Assembly: GCA_023260935.1 (NCBI GenBank)
Contig: JALQTL010000062.1
Coordinates: forward strand, 1-9,369
Direction of reading: 5' to 3'
DNA length: 9,369 bases
Source: Paracoccaceae bacterium
Lineage (GTDB): Bacteria > Pseudomonadota > Alphaproteobacteria > Rhodobacterales > Rhodobacteraceae
A program made the position numbers and the translations under genes. The notes below the pieces were generated by a model. It made no database searches. It was not told the origin of the DNA and worked only from the letters and a program-made list of their open reading frames with translations. Within the stretch, counting starts at the first letter, position 1. Every line of letters begins with the position of its first letter. This document shows, one piece after another, positions 1 to 7,022 of the stretch.

Positions 1-1229
1 CCTTCATGGGCTGGATGTCGGTCACGCTGGCAGGGGTGCTTCTGCTGGTCAGCGCGGGCAACCTGCTGCATCTGCTGGCAGGCTGGCTGATCATGTCTCT
101 GGCGCTGAACCAGTTGATCCTGTTCTATCCCGACCGGCCGCTGGCGCGGCGGGCGGCGATGAAGAAACGGCTGATCACTGTTGCCGCAACGCTGGCGCTG
201 GTGGCAGCCATGGCTCTTCTGTGGCTGACGTTCGGCACCGCCGATCTGGCCGCCATTGCCCAGGCCGCAGCCGGTGCGCCGTCTTCGGGCATGCTGACGC
301 TGGCGGCGGGCCTGATCCTGATTGTTGCCGTCATGGCCTCGGCGCTGATCCCCTTTCAGGGCTGGCTGACCGAGGTGATGGAGGCGCCAACCCCTGTTTC
401 CGCGCTGCTGCACGCCGGGATCATCAATGCGGGCGGGTTCCTGTTGATCCGCTTTGCCGATGTGATGCTGGCGGCGCCGGGGGTGCTGGCGGTGGCGGCA
501 CTTTTGGGAGGGTTCAGCGCGCTGTGTGCCGCGGCCATCGCGCTGACCCAACCCAGCGTCAAGGGAGCGCTGGTCTGGTCTACCTGCGCGCAGATGGGGT
601 TCATGGTGCTGCAATGCGGTCTGGCGCTGTTCCCGCTGGCGCTTCTGCACATCGTGGCACATTCGCTTTACAAGTCACATGCCTTCCTTTCGGCGGGCAG
701 CGCGGTGCAGACCGTGGCCGCGATCCGCCGGCCCGGGCCGGTGGCGGTGCCCGATGTGGGTGCCGTGGCGCGCGCCTTCGGCCTGTCGGTCGTGGTCTTT
801 CTGGGGGTGGGCAGCCTGTTCGGCCTGTTCCAGAAGCCGCCGCAAGAGGCCGCCCTTGGTGCGATCCTGATCTTCGGCGTGGCATATCTGATCGCGCAAG
901 GACTGGCCGACCTTGCCCCCCGTGCCCTGACCCAGCGCACGCTGGCCATGTCTCTGGCGGCCACATTGTCCTATTTCACGCTGCAATGGGTGATGAAGAC
1001 GGTTTCGGCCGGCACCCTGCCCCCGCCCCCCAGCCCTGACGGGCTGATGTGGGCCACGATCCTTCTGGCTTTGGCAAGTTTTGGCCTTGCGGCCTTTGCC
1101 CAGGCAACCTTTGCGCTCTGGGCGCGCCACCCCGCCGTGACGGGCATGCGCGTCCACCTGCTGAACGGCCTTTACATCAACGCGCTGACCGACCGGATCA
1201 CCGGCCGGTGGCAGCCCCGGAAAGGATGA
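1..1229 (+). CDS. dabB: DabB, NuoL-like membrane subunit of the DAB inorganic carbon transporter (5' end beyond window)
   Basis: The frame is open at the left edge (first whole codon at position 3) and gives 408 visible residues; related proteins are roughly 500 or more, so the N-terminus lies outside. The protein is almost entirely hydrophobic helices. Numbering from the Met at position 6, it has the proton-transporter family block APTPVSALLHAGIINAGG at 127-144, a lysine-bearing helix SLYKSHAFLSAGS at 220-232, and a C-terminal MRVHLLNGLYINALTDRI at 381-398 of the kind seen in NuoL relatives paired with DUF2309 proteins. DabB is known to be the membrane partner of DabA and is thought to couple ion movement across the cytoplasmic membrane to bicarbonate formation. 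The dabA gene 4 nt downstream is the main reason for choosing DabB over complex I NuoL. Two charged positions of the NuoL channel look replaced (see findings). Function is inferred from family and context. Confidence 0.87.
   Translation, partial: FMGWMSVTLAGVLLLVSAGNLLHLLAGWLIMSLALNQLILFYPDRPLARRAAMKKRLITVAATLALVAAMALLWLTFGTADLAAIAQAAAGAPSSGMLTLAAGLILIVAVMASALIPFQGWLTEVMEAPTPVSALLHAGIINAGGFLLIRFADVMLAAPGVLAVAALLGGFSALCAAAIALTQPSVKGALVWSTCAQMGFMVLQCGLALFPLALLHIVAHSLYKSHAFLSAGSAVQTVAAIRRPGPVAVPDVGAVARAFGLSVVVFLGVGSLFGLFQKPPQEAALGAILIFGVAYLIAQGLADLAPRALTQRTLAMSLAATLSYFTLQWVMKTVSAGTLPPPPSPDGLMWATILLALASFGLAAFAQATFALWARHPAVTGMRVHLLNGLYINALTDRITGRWQPRKG
1221..1226 (+). promoter_or_regulatory. Ribosome binding site of dabA
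   Basis: AAAGGA lies 7 nt before the dabA ATG at 1234 and sits inside the last codons of dabB. It supports this start and suggests that the two subunits are translated in a coupled way. Confidence 0.7.
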
Positions 1230-1233
1230 TCCC

Positions 1234-3609
1234 ATGCCCCACCAGTTCCTTCACTTTCCCGGCCCGGTGCTGGAGTTGCTGTCTGCCGCCGAGACGGCCC
1301 TTGGCAGAACCCCCCCGGCCTTTCCGCTGACCGCCACGGTTGCCGTGAACCCTTACCTTGGCCATATCGGGGATGATCGCGCCCTTGTTGCCGAAAGGCT
1401 GCTGCGCACCACCGGCACCCGGGCTTTCGCCACGCGGGCCGATCTTGCCGCCCGGATCACCGCGGGCCGGATAAGCCGGGATGATCTGGCCGCAGCCGCA
1501 ATGGCGGCGGGCCTGCCTCTGGCAGAAGTGCTTGCCGGCGCCCATTCCCCCGAGGCAGATCACAAACCCCTGCCCACGGTGGCCGACCTTGCAAGCCAGA
1601 CCCTTGGAACGGATTGGGCAGAGCTTGTCGCCGACCGGATCGGCACCTGGGCCGCGGGGCATTTCGATGCGGGGCAGGCGTTCTGGCCGACCTCGGGGCA
1701 ATCTGCCTATGCCGCATGGCGCGGCTTTGCCCGGCGCGACCTGACGCCGGCGATCGCCGGGCTGGCCCGGTTTTCGGCATGGGTCGCGGAACTGGCCGAT
1801 GAGCCACGGGTGGCCTTTGCCGAAGCCTGCCGGATGCTGGAACTTTCCCCTTGCGAGGCGGAAATGTACTTCCAGCGCCTTCTGGCCACGCTTTCGGGCT
1901 GGGCGCATCACGCGCAGGGTCTGGGTTGGGCCACGCGGCGCCAAGGCGGGCATACCTCTCTGGGGTTCGAGATGCTGACGATCCGGCTGGTCTGGGACGC
2001 GCTGATCCTGCGCGCCTTCAGGGAAGATCTGGCGCAGGAATGGCAGAGGGCGCGGGCAGGCTTTGCCGCCCCGCTGGTGCCATCGCGGCAGGTGCAGATC
2101 GATGCCGTGTTGCAGGATGCGCTGGAACGGTCGGCCGAGCGGGGGCTGGTGGCGGCCATGGCCGCGCAGGCCACGCCCGCCCCCCTGCCCGACCGGCCAC
2201 TGATCCAGATGGCCTTCTGCATCGATGTGCGGTCCGAAGTGCTGCGGCGGGCGCTGGAAGCGGCGGACCCGGAAGTAGAGACGATCGGCTTTGCCGGCTT
2301 CTTCGGCCTGCCGATCAGCCACCGCTCCCCCGCCTCTGATCTGGACGAGGCACGGGCGCCGGTGCTGCTTTCGCCCGCTGTGACCAGCACCACCGTCACC
2401 CCCGCGGCAGAGGACGGTGCCCGGCGGATCGCCCTGCGCGCCACAAGGGCCTGGGGCCGGTTCAAGGCGGCCAGCGTTTCCGCCTTTGCTTTTGTCGAGG
2501 CGGCGGGACCGATCTATCTGGGCAAGCTGGTGCGTGACAGCCTTGGCCTTGGCACCCGCCCGGGCCCCGACCCCGAACCGGTGCTGGCGCTTGGCCCCGA
2601 AGACCGGATCGCCACGGCAGCCAAGGTGCTGGCAGCCATGTCGATGACCAGACGCTTTGGCCGGCTGGTCGTCTTTTGCGGCCATGGCGCGCATGTGACA
2701 AACGCCCCCCATGCCAGCGCCCTGCAATGCGGTGCCTGTGGCGGCCATTCGGGCGAGGTGAATGCCCGGGCGCTTGCAGGCCTTCTGAACGACCCCGAGG
2801 TCCGTGCGGGGCTGGCGGAAAGAAGCATCGTGATCCCGGAAGATACCGTCTTTGCCGCGGGCCTTCACGATACGGTTTCCGATGATGTGACGCTGTTTGC
2901 ATCCTCGGCCCGGGCGGCCGATCCCGCCTTGCTGGGCAGGCTTCGGCAGGCGCTGGCCACGGCATCGCGGAAGACGCGGGCCGAACGTGCGGCGCTGGTG
3001 CCGGGGGCGGCAGACGCGCCCGAAACACTGCGCCACCGTGGCGGCGACTGGGCCGAAACGCGGCCCGAATGGGGGCTTGCCGGCTGTGCGGCCTTTGTTG
3101 CCGCTCCACGGGGGCGGAGCCGGGGGATAAACCTTGCCGGCCGGGCTTTCCTGCATGATTACGACTGGCGGCAGGATGACGGCTTTGGTGTTCTGGAACT
3201 GATCCTGACCGCACCCGTGGTGGTGGCAAGCTGGATTTCGCTGCAATACTTCGGGTCAACCGTGGCACCGCAGGCCTTTGGTTCGGGCAACAAGCTGTTG
3301 CACAATGTGGTTGGCGGCTTTGGCGTGTTGGAAGGGGCGGGCCAGACGCTTCGGGTGGGCCTGCCGCAGCAATCGGTGCATGACGGCGAACGCTCCCGCC
3401 ACGAGGCGCTACGGCTTGCCGTGGTGATCGAGGCGCCGCCCGCCGCGCTGAGCCAGATTCTGGACCGTCACCCGCAGGTGCGCGCGCTGTTTGACAATGG
3501 ATGGCTTGCACTTCTGGTCATGGATGATGCGGGCCAGATCACCCTGCGCCACACGGCCGGGGGCTGGCAGCCGGTGAACAGCCCGGCGCCCATGGATCAG
3601 GCGGCCTGA
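1234..3609 (+). CDS. dabA: DabA, zinc-binding DUF2309/UPF0753 subunit of the DAB inorganic carbon transporter
   Basis: This complete 791-residue protein is slightly short for a family that commonly runs 800-1000. DabA is a beta-carbonic-anhydrase-like cytoplasmic protein that binds DabB and is proposed to convert CO2 to bicarbonate one-way, driven by the membrane ion gradient. The zinc ligands described for Halothiobacillus DabA (C351, D353, H524, C539) match C329 and D331 in FCIDVRSEV, then H484 in CGHGAH and C499 in QCGAC. The 15-residue spacing between the last two is kept exactly. Other family blocks are VAVNPYLGH near residues 31-39 and a C-terminal stretch with WISLQYFGSTV, FGSGNKLLHNVVGGFGV and VGLPQQSVHDG. 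No signal peptide or membrane helices are evident. The ATG is fixed by a good ribosome binding site and the 4-nt gap after dabB. No carbonic anhydrase, Rubisco or CbbR-like regulator is in the window. Confidence 0.95.
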   Translation: MPHQFLHFPGPVLELLSAAETALGRTPPAFPLTATVAVNPYLGHIGDDRALVAERLLRTTGTRAFATRADLAARITAGRISRDDLAAAAMAAGLPLAEVLAGAHSPEADHKPLPTVADLASQTLGTDWAELVADRIGTWAAGHFDAGQAFWPTSGQSAYAAWRGFARRDLTPAIAGLARFSAWVAELADEPRVAFAEACRMLELSPCEAEMYFQRLLATLSGWAHHAQGLGWATRRQGGHTSLGFEMLTIRLVWDALILRAFREDLAQEWQRARAGFAAPLVPSRQVQIDAVLQDALERSAERGLVAAMAAQATPAPLPDRPLIQMAFCIDVRSEVLRRALEAADPEVETIGFAGFFGLPISHRSPASDLDEARAPVLLSPAVTSTTVTPAAEDGARRIALRATRAWGRFKAASVSAFAFVEAAGPIYLGKLVRDSLGLGTRPGPDPEPVLALGPEDRIATAAKVLAAMSMTRRFGRLVVFCGHGAHVTNAPHASALQCGACGGHSGEVNARALAGLLNDPEVRAGLAERSIVIPEDTVFAAGLHDTVSDDVTLFASSARAADPALLGRLRQALATASRKTRAERAALVPGAADAPETLRHRGGDWAETRPEWGLAGCAAFVAAPRGRSRGINLAGRAFLHDYDWRQDDGFGVLELILTAPVVVASWISLQYFGSTVAPQAFGSGNKLLHNVVGGFGVLEGAGQTLRVGLPQQSVHDGERSRHEALRLAVVIEAPPAALSQILDRHPQVRALFDNGWLALLVMDDAGQITLRHTAGGWQPVNSPAPMDQAA

Positions 3610-3645
3610 TCGGCGCCCGGTTCCCAGTGGCGATGCGTTCGCCTT

Positions 3646-3691
3646 GCATCGGTGGCCCTGCTGGCTAAGCTTGGCAGGGCCACCCAGATGC
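3646..3691 (+). repeat. Inverted repeat / RNA hairpin between dabA and pxpA
   Basis: GGTGGCCCTGC at 3651-3661 pairs perfectly with GCAGGGCCACC at 3674-3684 around a 12-nt loop. Five more pairs (GCATC 3646-3650 with GATGC 3687-3691) extend the stem across a 2-nt bulge. No T-run follows on either strand, so it is not a textbook intrinsic terminator. It could be an mRNA-stabilising or processing stem, or a partial terminator. GATGC also occurs at 3632-3636, so the GCATC strand could pair on either side. Confidence 0.7.
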
Positions 3692-3696
3692 GACAC

Positions 3697-3700
3697 AGGA
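3697..3700 (+). promoter_or_regulatory. Ribosome binding site deciding the GTG start of pxpA
   Basis: AGGA ends 9 nt before the GTG at 3710. It supports that start over the in-frame TTG at 3644, which would place the first codons inside the hairpin. Confidence 0.55.
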
Positions 3701-3709
3701 ACCGCAAAC

Positions 3710-4477
3710 GTGATCACGCATATCGACCTGAACTCTGACCTGGGCGAGGGCTATGGTCCTTGGACCATGGGGCAGGACGACGCGATCCTGTCGCTTGTCA
3801 CAAGCGCCAATATCGCCTGCGGGGGCCATGCGGGCGATCCCGAAACCATGTTCCGCACCCTGCAACTGGCAAAGGAAAGCGGCGTGGTGGCAGGCGCCCA
3901 CCCCGGCTATGATGACAAACCGGGATTTGGCCGGCGCATCATCCCCATGCATCCTGATGAAATCGGGCGCATGGTGGCGTCCCAGATCGGCAGCCTGATG
4001 GGCGTGGCCTCTCTTGCCGGCTGCAACCTGCGCTATGTCAAACCCCATGGCGCACTGGCCAATCTTGCCGCGGATGATGCCGATGTGGCCCGCGCCATCC
4101 TTGGGGCGGTGCGCGCGGTATCGGCCGATCTTGCCATTCTGGCGATTTCCGGCACCGTTCTGGAACAGCTTGCCCGCGATGCAGGCCTTCGCGTTTTTTC
4201 CGAGATTTTCGCCGACAGGGCCTATCTGCCTTCGGGGCGGCTGGTGCCGCGCGGCCGACCGGATGCCCTGATCCACGATCCCGAAGTGGCAGCAACCCGG
4301 CTGATCGGGTTTCTGGCCAGTGGGCGGATGCCCGTTGTGGGGGGCGAGCCGATTGCGTTGGCGGCCGACTCGATCTGCCTTCACGGCGACAGCCCCGACG
4401 CGCTGGCCATGGCACGGGGCTTGCGCCAGCACCTTGCCAAGGCTGGTATCAGCCTTCGCCCCTTTCTTGCCGCCTGA
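3710..4477 (+). CDS. pxpA: 5-oxoprolinase subunit A (LamB/YcsF family)
   Basis: This gives 255 residues from a GTG start. The start is chosen because the family begins almost at once with the DLNxDLGE motif, here residues 6-13, and because a ribosome binding site precedes it. Family motifs in order are SANIACGGHAGD (32-43), GAHPGYDD (62-69), YVKPHGAL (109-116), EIFADRAY (165-172), LVPRG (178-182) and CLHGD (223-227). Length matches E. coli PxpA, about 245 residues. With PxpB and PxpC the family is known to hydrolyse 5-oxoproline (pyroglutamate) to glutamate at the expense of ATP, in the cytoplasm. The next gene, pxpB, begins 4 nt after its stop. Family assignment is secure. The substrate is inferred from homology, and because this cluster sits beside a bicarbonate transporter a related carboxylation-linked role is possible. 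Confidence 0.93.
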   Translation: MITHIDLNSDLGEGYGPWTMGQDDAILSLVTSANIACGGHAGDPETMFRTLQLAKESGVVAGAHPGYDDKPGFGRRIIPMHPDEIGRMVASQIGSLMGVASLAGCNLRYVKPHGALANLAADDADVARAILGAVRAVSADLAILAISGTVLEQLARDAGLRVFSEIFADRAYLPSGRLVPRGRPDALIHDPEVAATRLIGFLASGRMPVVGGEPIALAADSICLHGDSPDALAMARGLRQHLAKAGISLRPFLAA

Positions 4478-4481
4478 TCCC

Positions 4482-5195
4482 ATGCCCGCGCCCGAACCGG
4501 ACCCCGCCACCCCAGTCTTTCGCCCGGTTGCCGAACGCGGGCTGCTGGTGGATTTCGCGGCCAGCTTTTCCGATGCCGCGCATCAGGCGGTGCTGCGGCT
4601 GGACCGCGCCTTGGGCGACCACCCCTTCCCCGGCCTTGCCGAGACGATCCCGGCGCTGGTCAACCTTCTGGTCGTCTTCGATCCGTTGGTGACAGATCAC
4701 GTCAAGGTCCGCGCCCATCTTCAGCGTCTTCTGGCCCGGACCGAAGCCCCCCCAGCCCCGGGTCGGCTGCACCGGATTGACGTCTGTTATGACGGCGACG
4801 ATCTGGCCCCCGATCTGACTCAGGTGGCCCGGCAGACCGGCCTTTCGACCGAGGCCGTGATCGAACGGCATCTTTCGGCCACCTATGAGGTGCGGCTTTA
4901 CGGCTTTGCCCCGGGATATGCCTATCTGGGCGGCGTGCCGCCCGACCTGCGGCTGGACCGCAAACCCGCCCCGGTGCGTGGCGTGCCGGCGGGAAGCGTG
5001 ATGATCGCAGGGCCACAATGCCTTGTCACCACACTCACGATGCCCAGCGGTTGGTGGGTCATCGGCCGCTCTCCCGCGCAGATCCTGACTGGCGACCCCG
5101 GACGCCCGTTCCTCTTTGATGTCGGCGACAGGCTGCGCTTTCACCGGGTGCCCCGAAGCGCGCTGCCCGGCCTTGGCGGCGGGGCGGCGCGATGA
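4482..5195 (+). CDS. pxpB: 5-oxoprolinase subunit B / KipI-type carboxyltransferase domain protein
   Basis: This 237-residue protein belongs to the AHS1/KipI family. The ATG at 4482 lies 4 nt after the pxpA stop; no clear Shine-Dalgarno precedes it, which suggests translational coupling. The N-terminal half carries RGLLVDFAASFSD (19-31) and a LVNLLVVFDPL segment (59-69). The C-terminal half has HRIDVCYDGDDLAPDL (97-112), ERHLSATYEVRLYGFAPGYAYLGG (128-151) and VPAGSVMIAGPQC (168-180). PxpB partners with PxpC in 5-oxoprolinase, and related domains form part of urea carboxylase and allophanate-type enzymes. The motifs GYAYLGG and GPQCLVTTL differ from GFPYLGS and GPQTGVYP of E. coli PxpB as I remember them, so this may be a distinct subgroup. 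The Bacillus KipI role as a sporulation-kinase inhibitor is not expected here. Confidence 0.88.
   Translation: MPAPEPDPATPVFRPVAERGLLVDFAASFSDAAHQAVLRLDRALGDHPFPGLAETIPALVNLLVVFDPLVTDHVKVRAHLQRLLARTEAPPAPGRLHRIDVCYDGDDLAPDLTQVARQTGLSTEAVIERHLSATYEVRLYGFAPGYAYLGGVPPDLRLDRKPAPVRGVPAGSVMIAGPQCLVTTLTMPSGWWVIGRSPAQILTGDPGRPFLFDVGDRLRFHRVPRSALPGLGGGAAR
5192..5195 (+). other. ATGA overlap joining pxpB and pxpC
   Basis: The pxpC ATG (5192-5194) overlaps the pxpB TGA (5193-5195). Such overlaps usually mean translational coupling, fitting subunits needed in equal amounts. Only a weak G-rich stretch precedes the start. Confidence 0.8.
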
Positions 5196-6166
5196 CCCGG
5201 GCCTTGTTGCACATCGATTTCGCCGGCCCCCATGTCAGCCTTCAGGATGGCGGCCGCCCGGGCCACATGCGCTTTGGCGTACCGGCCTCGGGCCCGATGG
5301 ACCGGCTGGCCTTTGCCGCGGCCAACCTTTCCCTTGGCAACCCGGCAGATCAGGCGGGCATCGAGGTCTCGGCCAGCGGTCTGTCCCTGACCTGCCGGGA
5401 AGGCACGGTGACGCTGGCCATCGCGGGGGGCGGGTTCATCGTCCAGACGGGCGGGCAACGGCTGGGGTCTTGGATCGTGCTGACGCTTGCCGAAGGCGAC
5501 AGGCTGACGCTGCGGCCCGGCCCCTGGGGGTCTTGGGCCTATCTGGCCTTTGCCGCCCGGATCGACGCGCCGCCATGGCTGGGAAGCCTGTCTACCCATG
5601 CTGCCTCGGGCATGGGGGGCGGGGCCATCGTCAGCGGTCAGAATCTGGTCCTTTCGGGCGCCGAAACCCGGCCGGGCCGGCATGGCCCCATTCCCTGCCC
5701 GGTGATGGCGCGCCCCCGCCATCGGCTGCGTTGCGTGCCGGGTCCGCAGGACCGCTTCTTTGCCGCCGACGTGATGCAGGATCTGGCCAAGACCGTCTTT
5801 CAGGTCTCTGAAGCCTATGACCGCATGGGCACACGGCTGAAAGGTGCGGCCCTGCCGCCACTGAATGCACTTGGCATTCCGTCAGAGCCAATCCTGCGCG
5901 GGTCGGTGCAGGTATCGGGCGACGGGGTGCCGACAGTGCTGATGGCAGATCACCAGACCACCGGCGGATATCCGAAGATCGCCACGGTGCTGGGCTGCGA
6001 TCTGGATGCCTTTGCCCAATGCCGCCCGCGCGACAGGGTGGGTTTCGTGCCCGTCACGCCCGATGAGGCCCTGCGGATCGCCCGGGCCGAACACCGGCGC
6101 GCACAGGCCTATCTTGCCGCCCTTGCCAGCGCCGGACCCGGCAAGCCAAAAGCCGCCGCAGGCTGA
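5192..6166 (+). CDS. pxpC: 5-oxoprolinase subunit C / KipA-type biotin-dependent carboxyltransferase family protein
   Basis: This 324-residue AHS2/KipA family protein is of normal length. Visible family motifs are SLQDGGRPGHMRFGVPASGPMD (16-37), AANLSLGNP (43-51), IAGGGFIV (77-84), AYDRMGTRLKG (208-218), and LRGSVQVSGDGVP (235-247) running into the very conserved MADHQTTGGYPKIATVLGCDLD (251-272). With PxpB it forms the partner module that PxpA needs for ATP-dependent opening of 5-oxoproline. The same domain pair is fused inside urea carboxylase, hence the frequent carboxyltransferase label. The C-terminal tail after residue 300 is Ala/Gly/Lys-rich and probably disordered. It is the last plus-strand gene and converges on iolB. 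Substrate specificity cannot be read from sequence. Confidence 0.92.
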   Translation: MTRALLHIDFAGPHVSLQDGGRPGHMRFGVPASGPMDRLAFAAANLSLGNPADQAGIEVSASGLSLTCREGTVTLAIAGGGFIVQTGGQRLGSWIVLTLAEGDRLTLRPGPWGSWAYLAFAARIDAPPWLGSLSTHAASGMGGGAIVSGQNLVLSGAETRPGRHGPIPCPVMARPRHRLRCVPGPQDRFFAADVMQDLAKTVFQVSEAYDRMGTRLKGAALPPLNALGIPSEPILRGSVQVSGDGVPTVLMADHQTTGGYPKIATVLGCDLDAFAQCRPRDRVGFVPVTPDEALRIARAEHRRAQAYLAALASAGPGKPKAAAG

Positions 6167-6198
6167 CCGCCCCTTCCCACGCCAGCAGTCGCCCGCGT
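6167..6198. other. Convergent gap between pxpC and iolB
   Basis: Only 32 bp separate the two stop codons. I see no hairpin followed by a T-run in either direction, so termination here may depend on Rho or be leaky. Confidence 0.6.
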
Positions 6199-7005
6199 TC
6201 AGGCGTCGCGGCGGGCAATCCAGTCATGGTCAGGATGGTTCCGGAAGCGCCACTTGCGCAGCGGCCCGGCCATCACGTTCAGGTAATACATCTCATACCC
6301 ATAGGGCGACCCGCAGGGATGATGGCCGCGCGGCACCAGCACCAGATCATGGTTTGCCACTGCCATCGTCTCGTCCAGCGTGCCGTCTTCGGTAAAGACG
6401 CGCTGGATGCCGAAGCCCTGCGCGGGGTTCAGACGGTGGTAATAGGTCTCTTCCAGATAGGTCATGTTCGGAAAATCGTTCTCGTCATGCCGGTGCGGCG
6501 GATAGGATGACCAGTGCCCCTGCGGGGTGAACACCTCGGTCACCAGCAGGCTGTCGGCCACATCGCGCTCTTCCATCGCGATGGCGTTGATATGGCGGGT
6601 ATTGGTCCCCTTCCCCCGCGTCACCTGCGGCACGCCTTCGGGGCCGATCAACGCCGCGCGATGGCCGCCCTTGCCCGGCGCCGTGCAGACCGCCAGCGTA
6701 AGACCGGTCGTGGCCGTCATCGACCAGTCAGACCCATCAGGCAGATAGACGCAATGCGGCGGCGTCTTTTCAAAGACATCAAGCCGGTCGCCCAACACCC
6801 CCCAGTCACGGCCCGCGCCGATCAGATGCCCCTTGCCCTCGACCAGAACAAGAATGGCCTCGCGCGGACCCAGGCTGCCCGTGGCCACCTCGCCCGGGGC
6901 AAGACGATAAAGTTCGAACCCGACATAGCCCCATCCCGCCGTTTCCGGCGTGCAGTCATGCACCTTGCCGCTGGTGCCTTTCGGCTTCACCAAAAGCCTG
7001 CTCAT
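6199..7005 (-). CDS. iolB: 5-deoxy-glucuronate isomerase IolB
   Basis: This complete 268-residue protein, usual for the family, converts 5-deoxy-D-glucuronate to 2-deoxy-5-keto-D-gluconate in myo-inositol catabolism. It is a bicupin enzyme. The N-terminal half has GWGYVGFELYRLAPGE (24-39). The metal site in the second cupin is visible as HRHDENDFP (171-179), with MTYLEETYYHRLNP following (181-194) and the pair H228/H229 in VPRGHHP. YEMYYLNVMAG (237-247) is the typical closing block. The ATG at 7005 has GAAGGGG upstream with an 8-nt spacer. It is the last gene of the iol run, 71 nt after iolE, and convergent with pxpC. Family and pathway are both clear. Confidence 0.96.
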   Translation of the reverse strand: MSRLLVKPKGTSGKVHDCTPETAGWGYVGFELYRLAPGEVATGSLGPREAILVLVEGKGHLIGAGRDWGVLGDRLDVFEKTPPHCVYLPDGSDWSMTATTGLTLAVCTAPGKGGHRAALIGPEGVPQVTRGKGTNTRHINAIAMEERDVADSLLVTEVFTPQGHWSSYPPHRHDENDFPNMTYLEETYYHRLNPAQGFGIQRVFTEDGTLDETMAVANHDLVLVPRGHHPCGSPYGYEMYYLNVMAGPLRKWRFRNHPDHDWIARRDA

Positions 7006-7013
7006 CGCTTTCG

Positions 7014-7020
7014 CCCCTTC
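7014..7020 (-). promoter_or_regulatory. Ribosome binding site of iolB
   Basis: GAAGGGG on the minus strand ends 8 nt before the ATG at 7005 and supports that start. Confidence 0.65.
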
Positions 7021-7022
7021 AT

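Larger units (their letters stand above)
3610..3709 (+). other. dabA-pxpA intergenic region
   Basis: This 100-nt gap holds a strong stem-loop (3646-3691), a smaller competing stem (3631-3651) and the ribosome binding site of pxpA. I see no convincing -35/-10 pair, so pxpABC may be read through from dabBA, though a promoter cannot be excluded by eye. Confidence 0.6.

Noticed and set aside
221..1039. A 272-codon plus-strand frame inside dabB
   Set aside because: It is a frame-shifted shadow of dabB, with Arg/Gly/Ala-rich composition and no domain.
1..1229. Reading the first gene as respiratory complex I subunit NuoL
   Set aside because: No other nuo gene follows. The next gene is dabA 4 nt away, and the C-terminal NGLYINALTDRI block fits the DabA-linked relatives.
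1198..3246. A 682-codon open frame antisense to dabA
   Set aside because: Long antisense frames are expected opposite GC-rich genes. Its translation is low-complexity, rich in Gly, Arg, Pro and Gln, with no recognisable domain, while dabA on the other strand has a complete catalytic site.
3646..3691. The dabA-pxpA hairpin as a Rho-independent terminator
   Set aside because: No run of T follows the stem in either direction, so only a weaker or different role is supported.
3644..3709. Extending pxpA upstream to the in-frame TTG at 3644
   Set aside because: The extra 22 residues have no counterpart at the family N-terminus, lie in the hairpin, and no ribosome binding site stands before that TTG.
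4482..6166. Calling pxpB and pxpC kipI and kipA, regulators of sporulation kinase
   Set aside because: That role is specific to Bacillus. Here the genes follow pxpA in an enzyme cluster in an apparent alphaproteobacterium.
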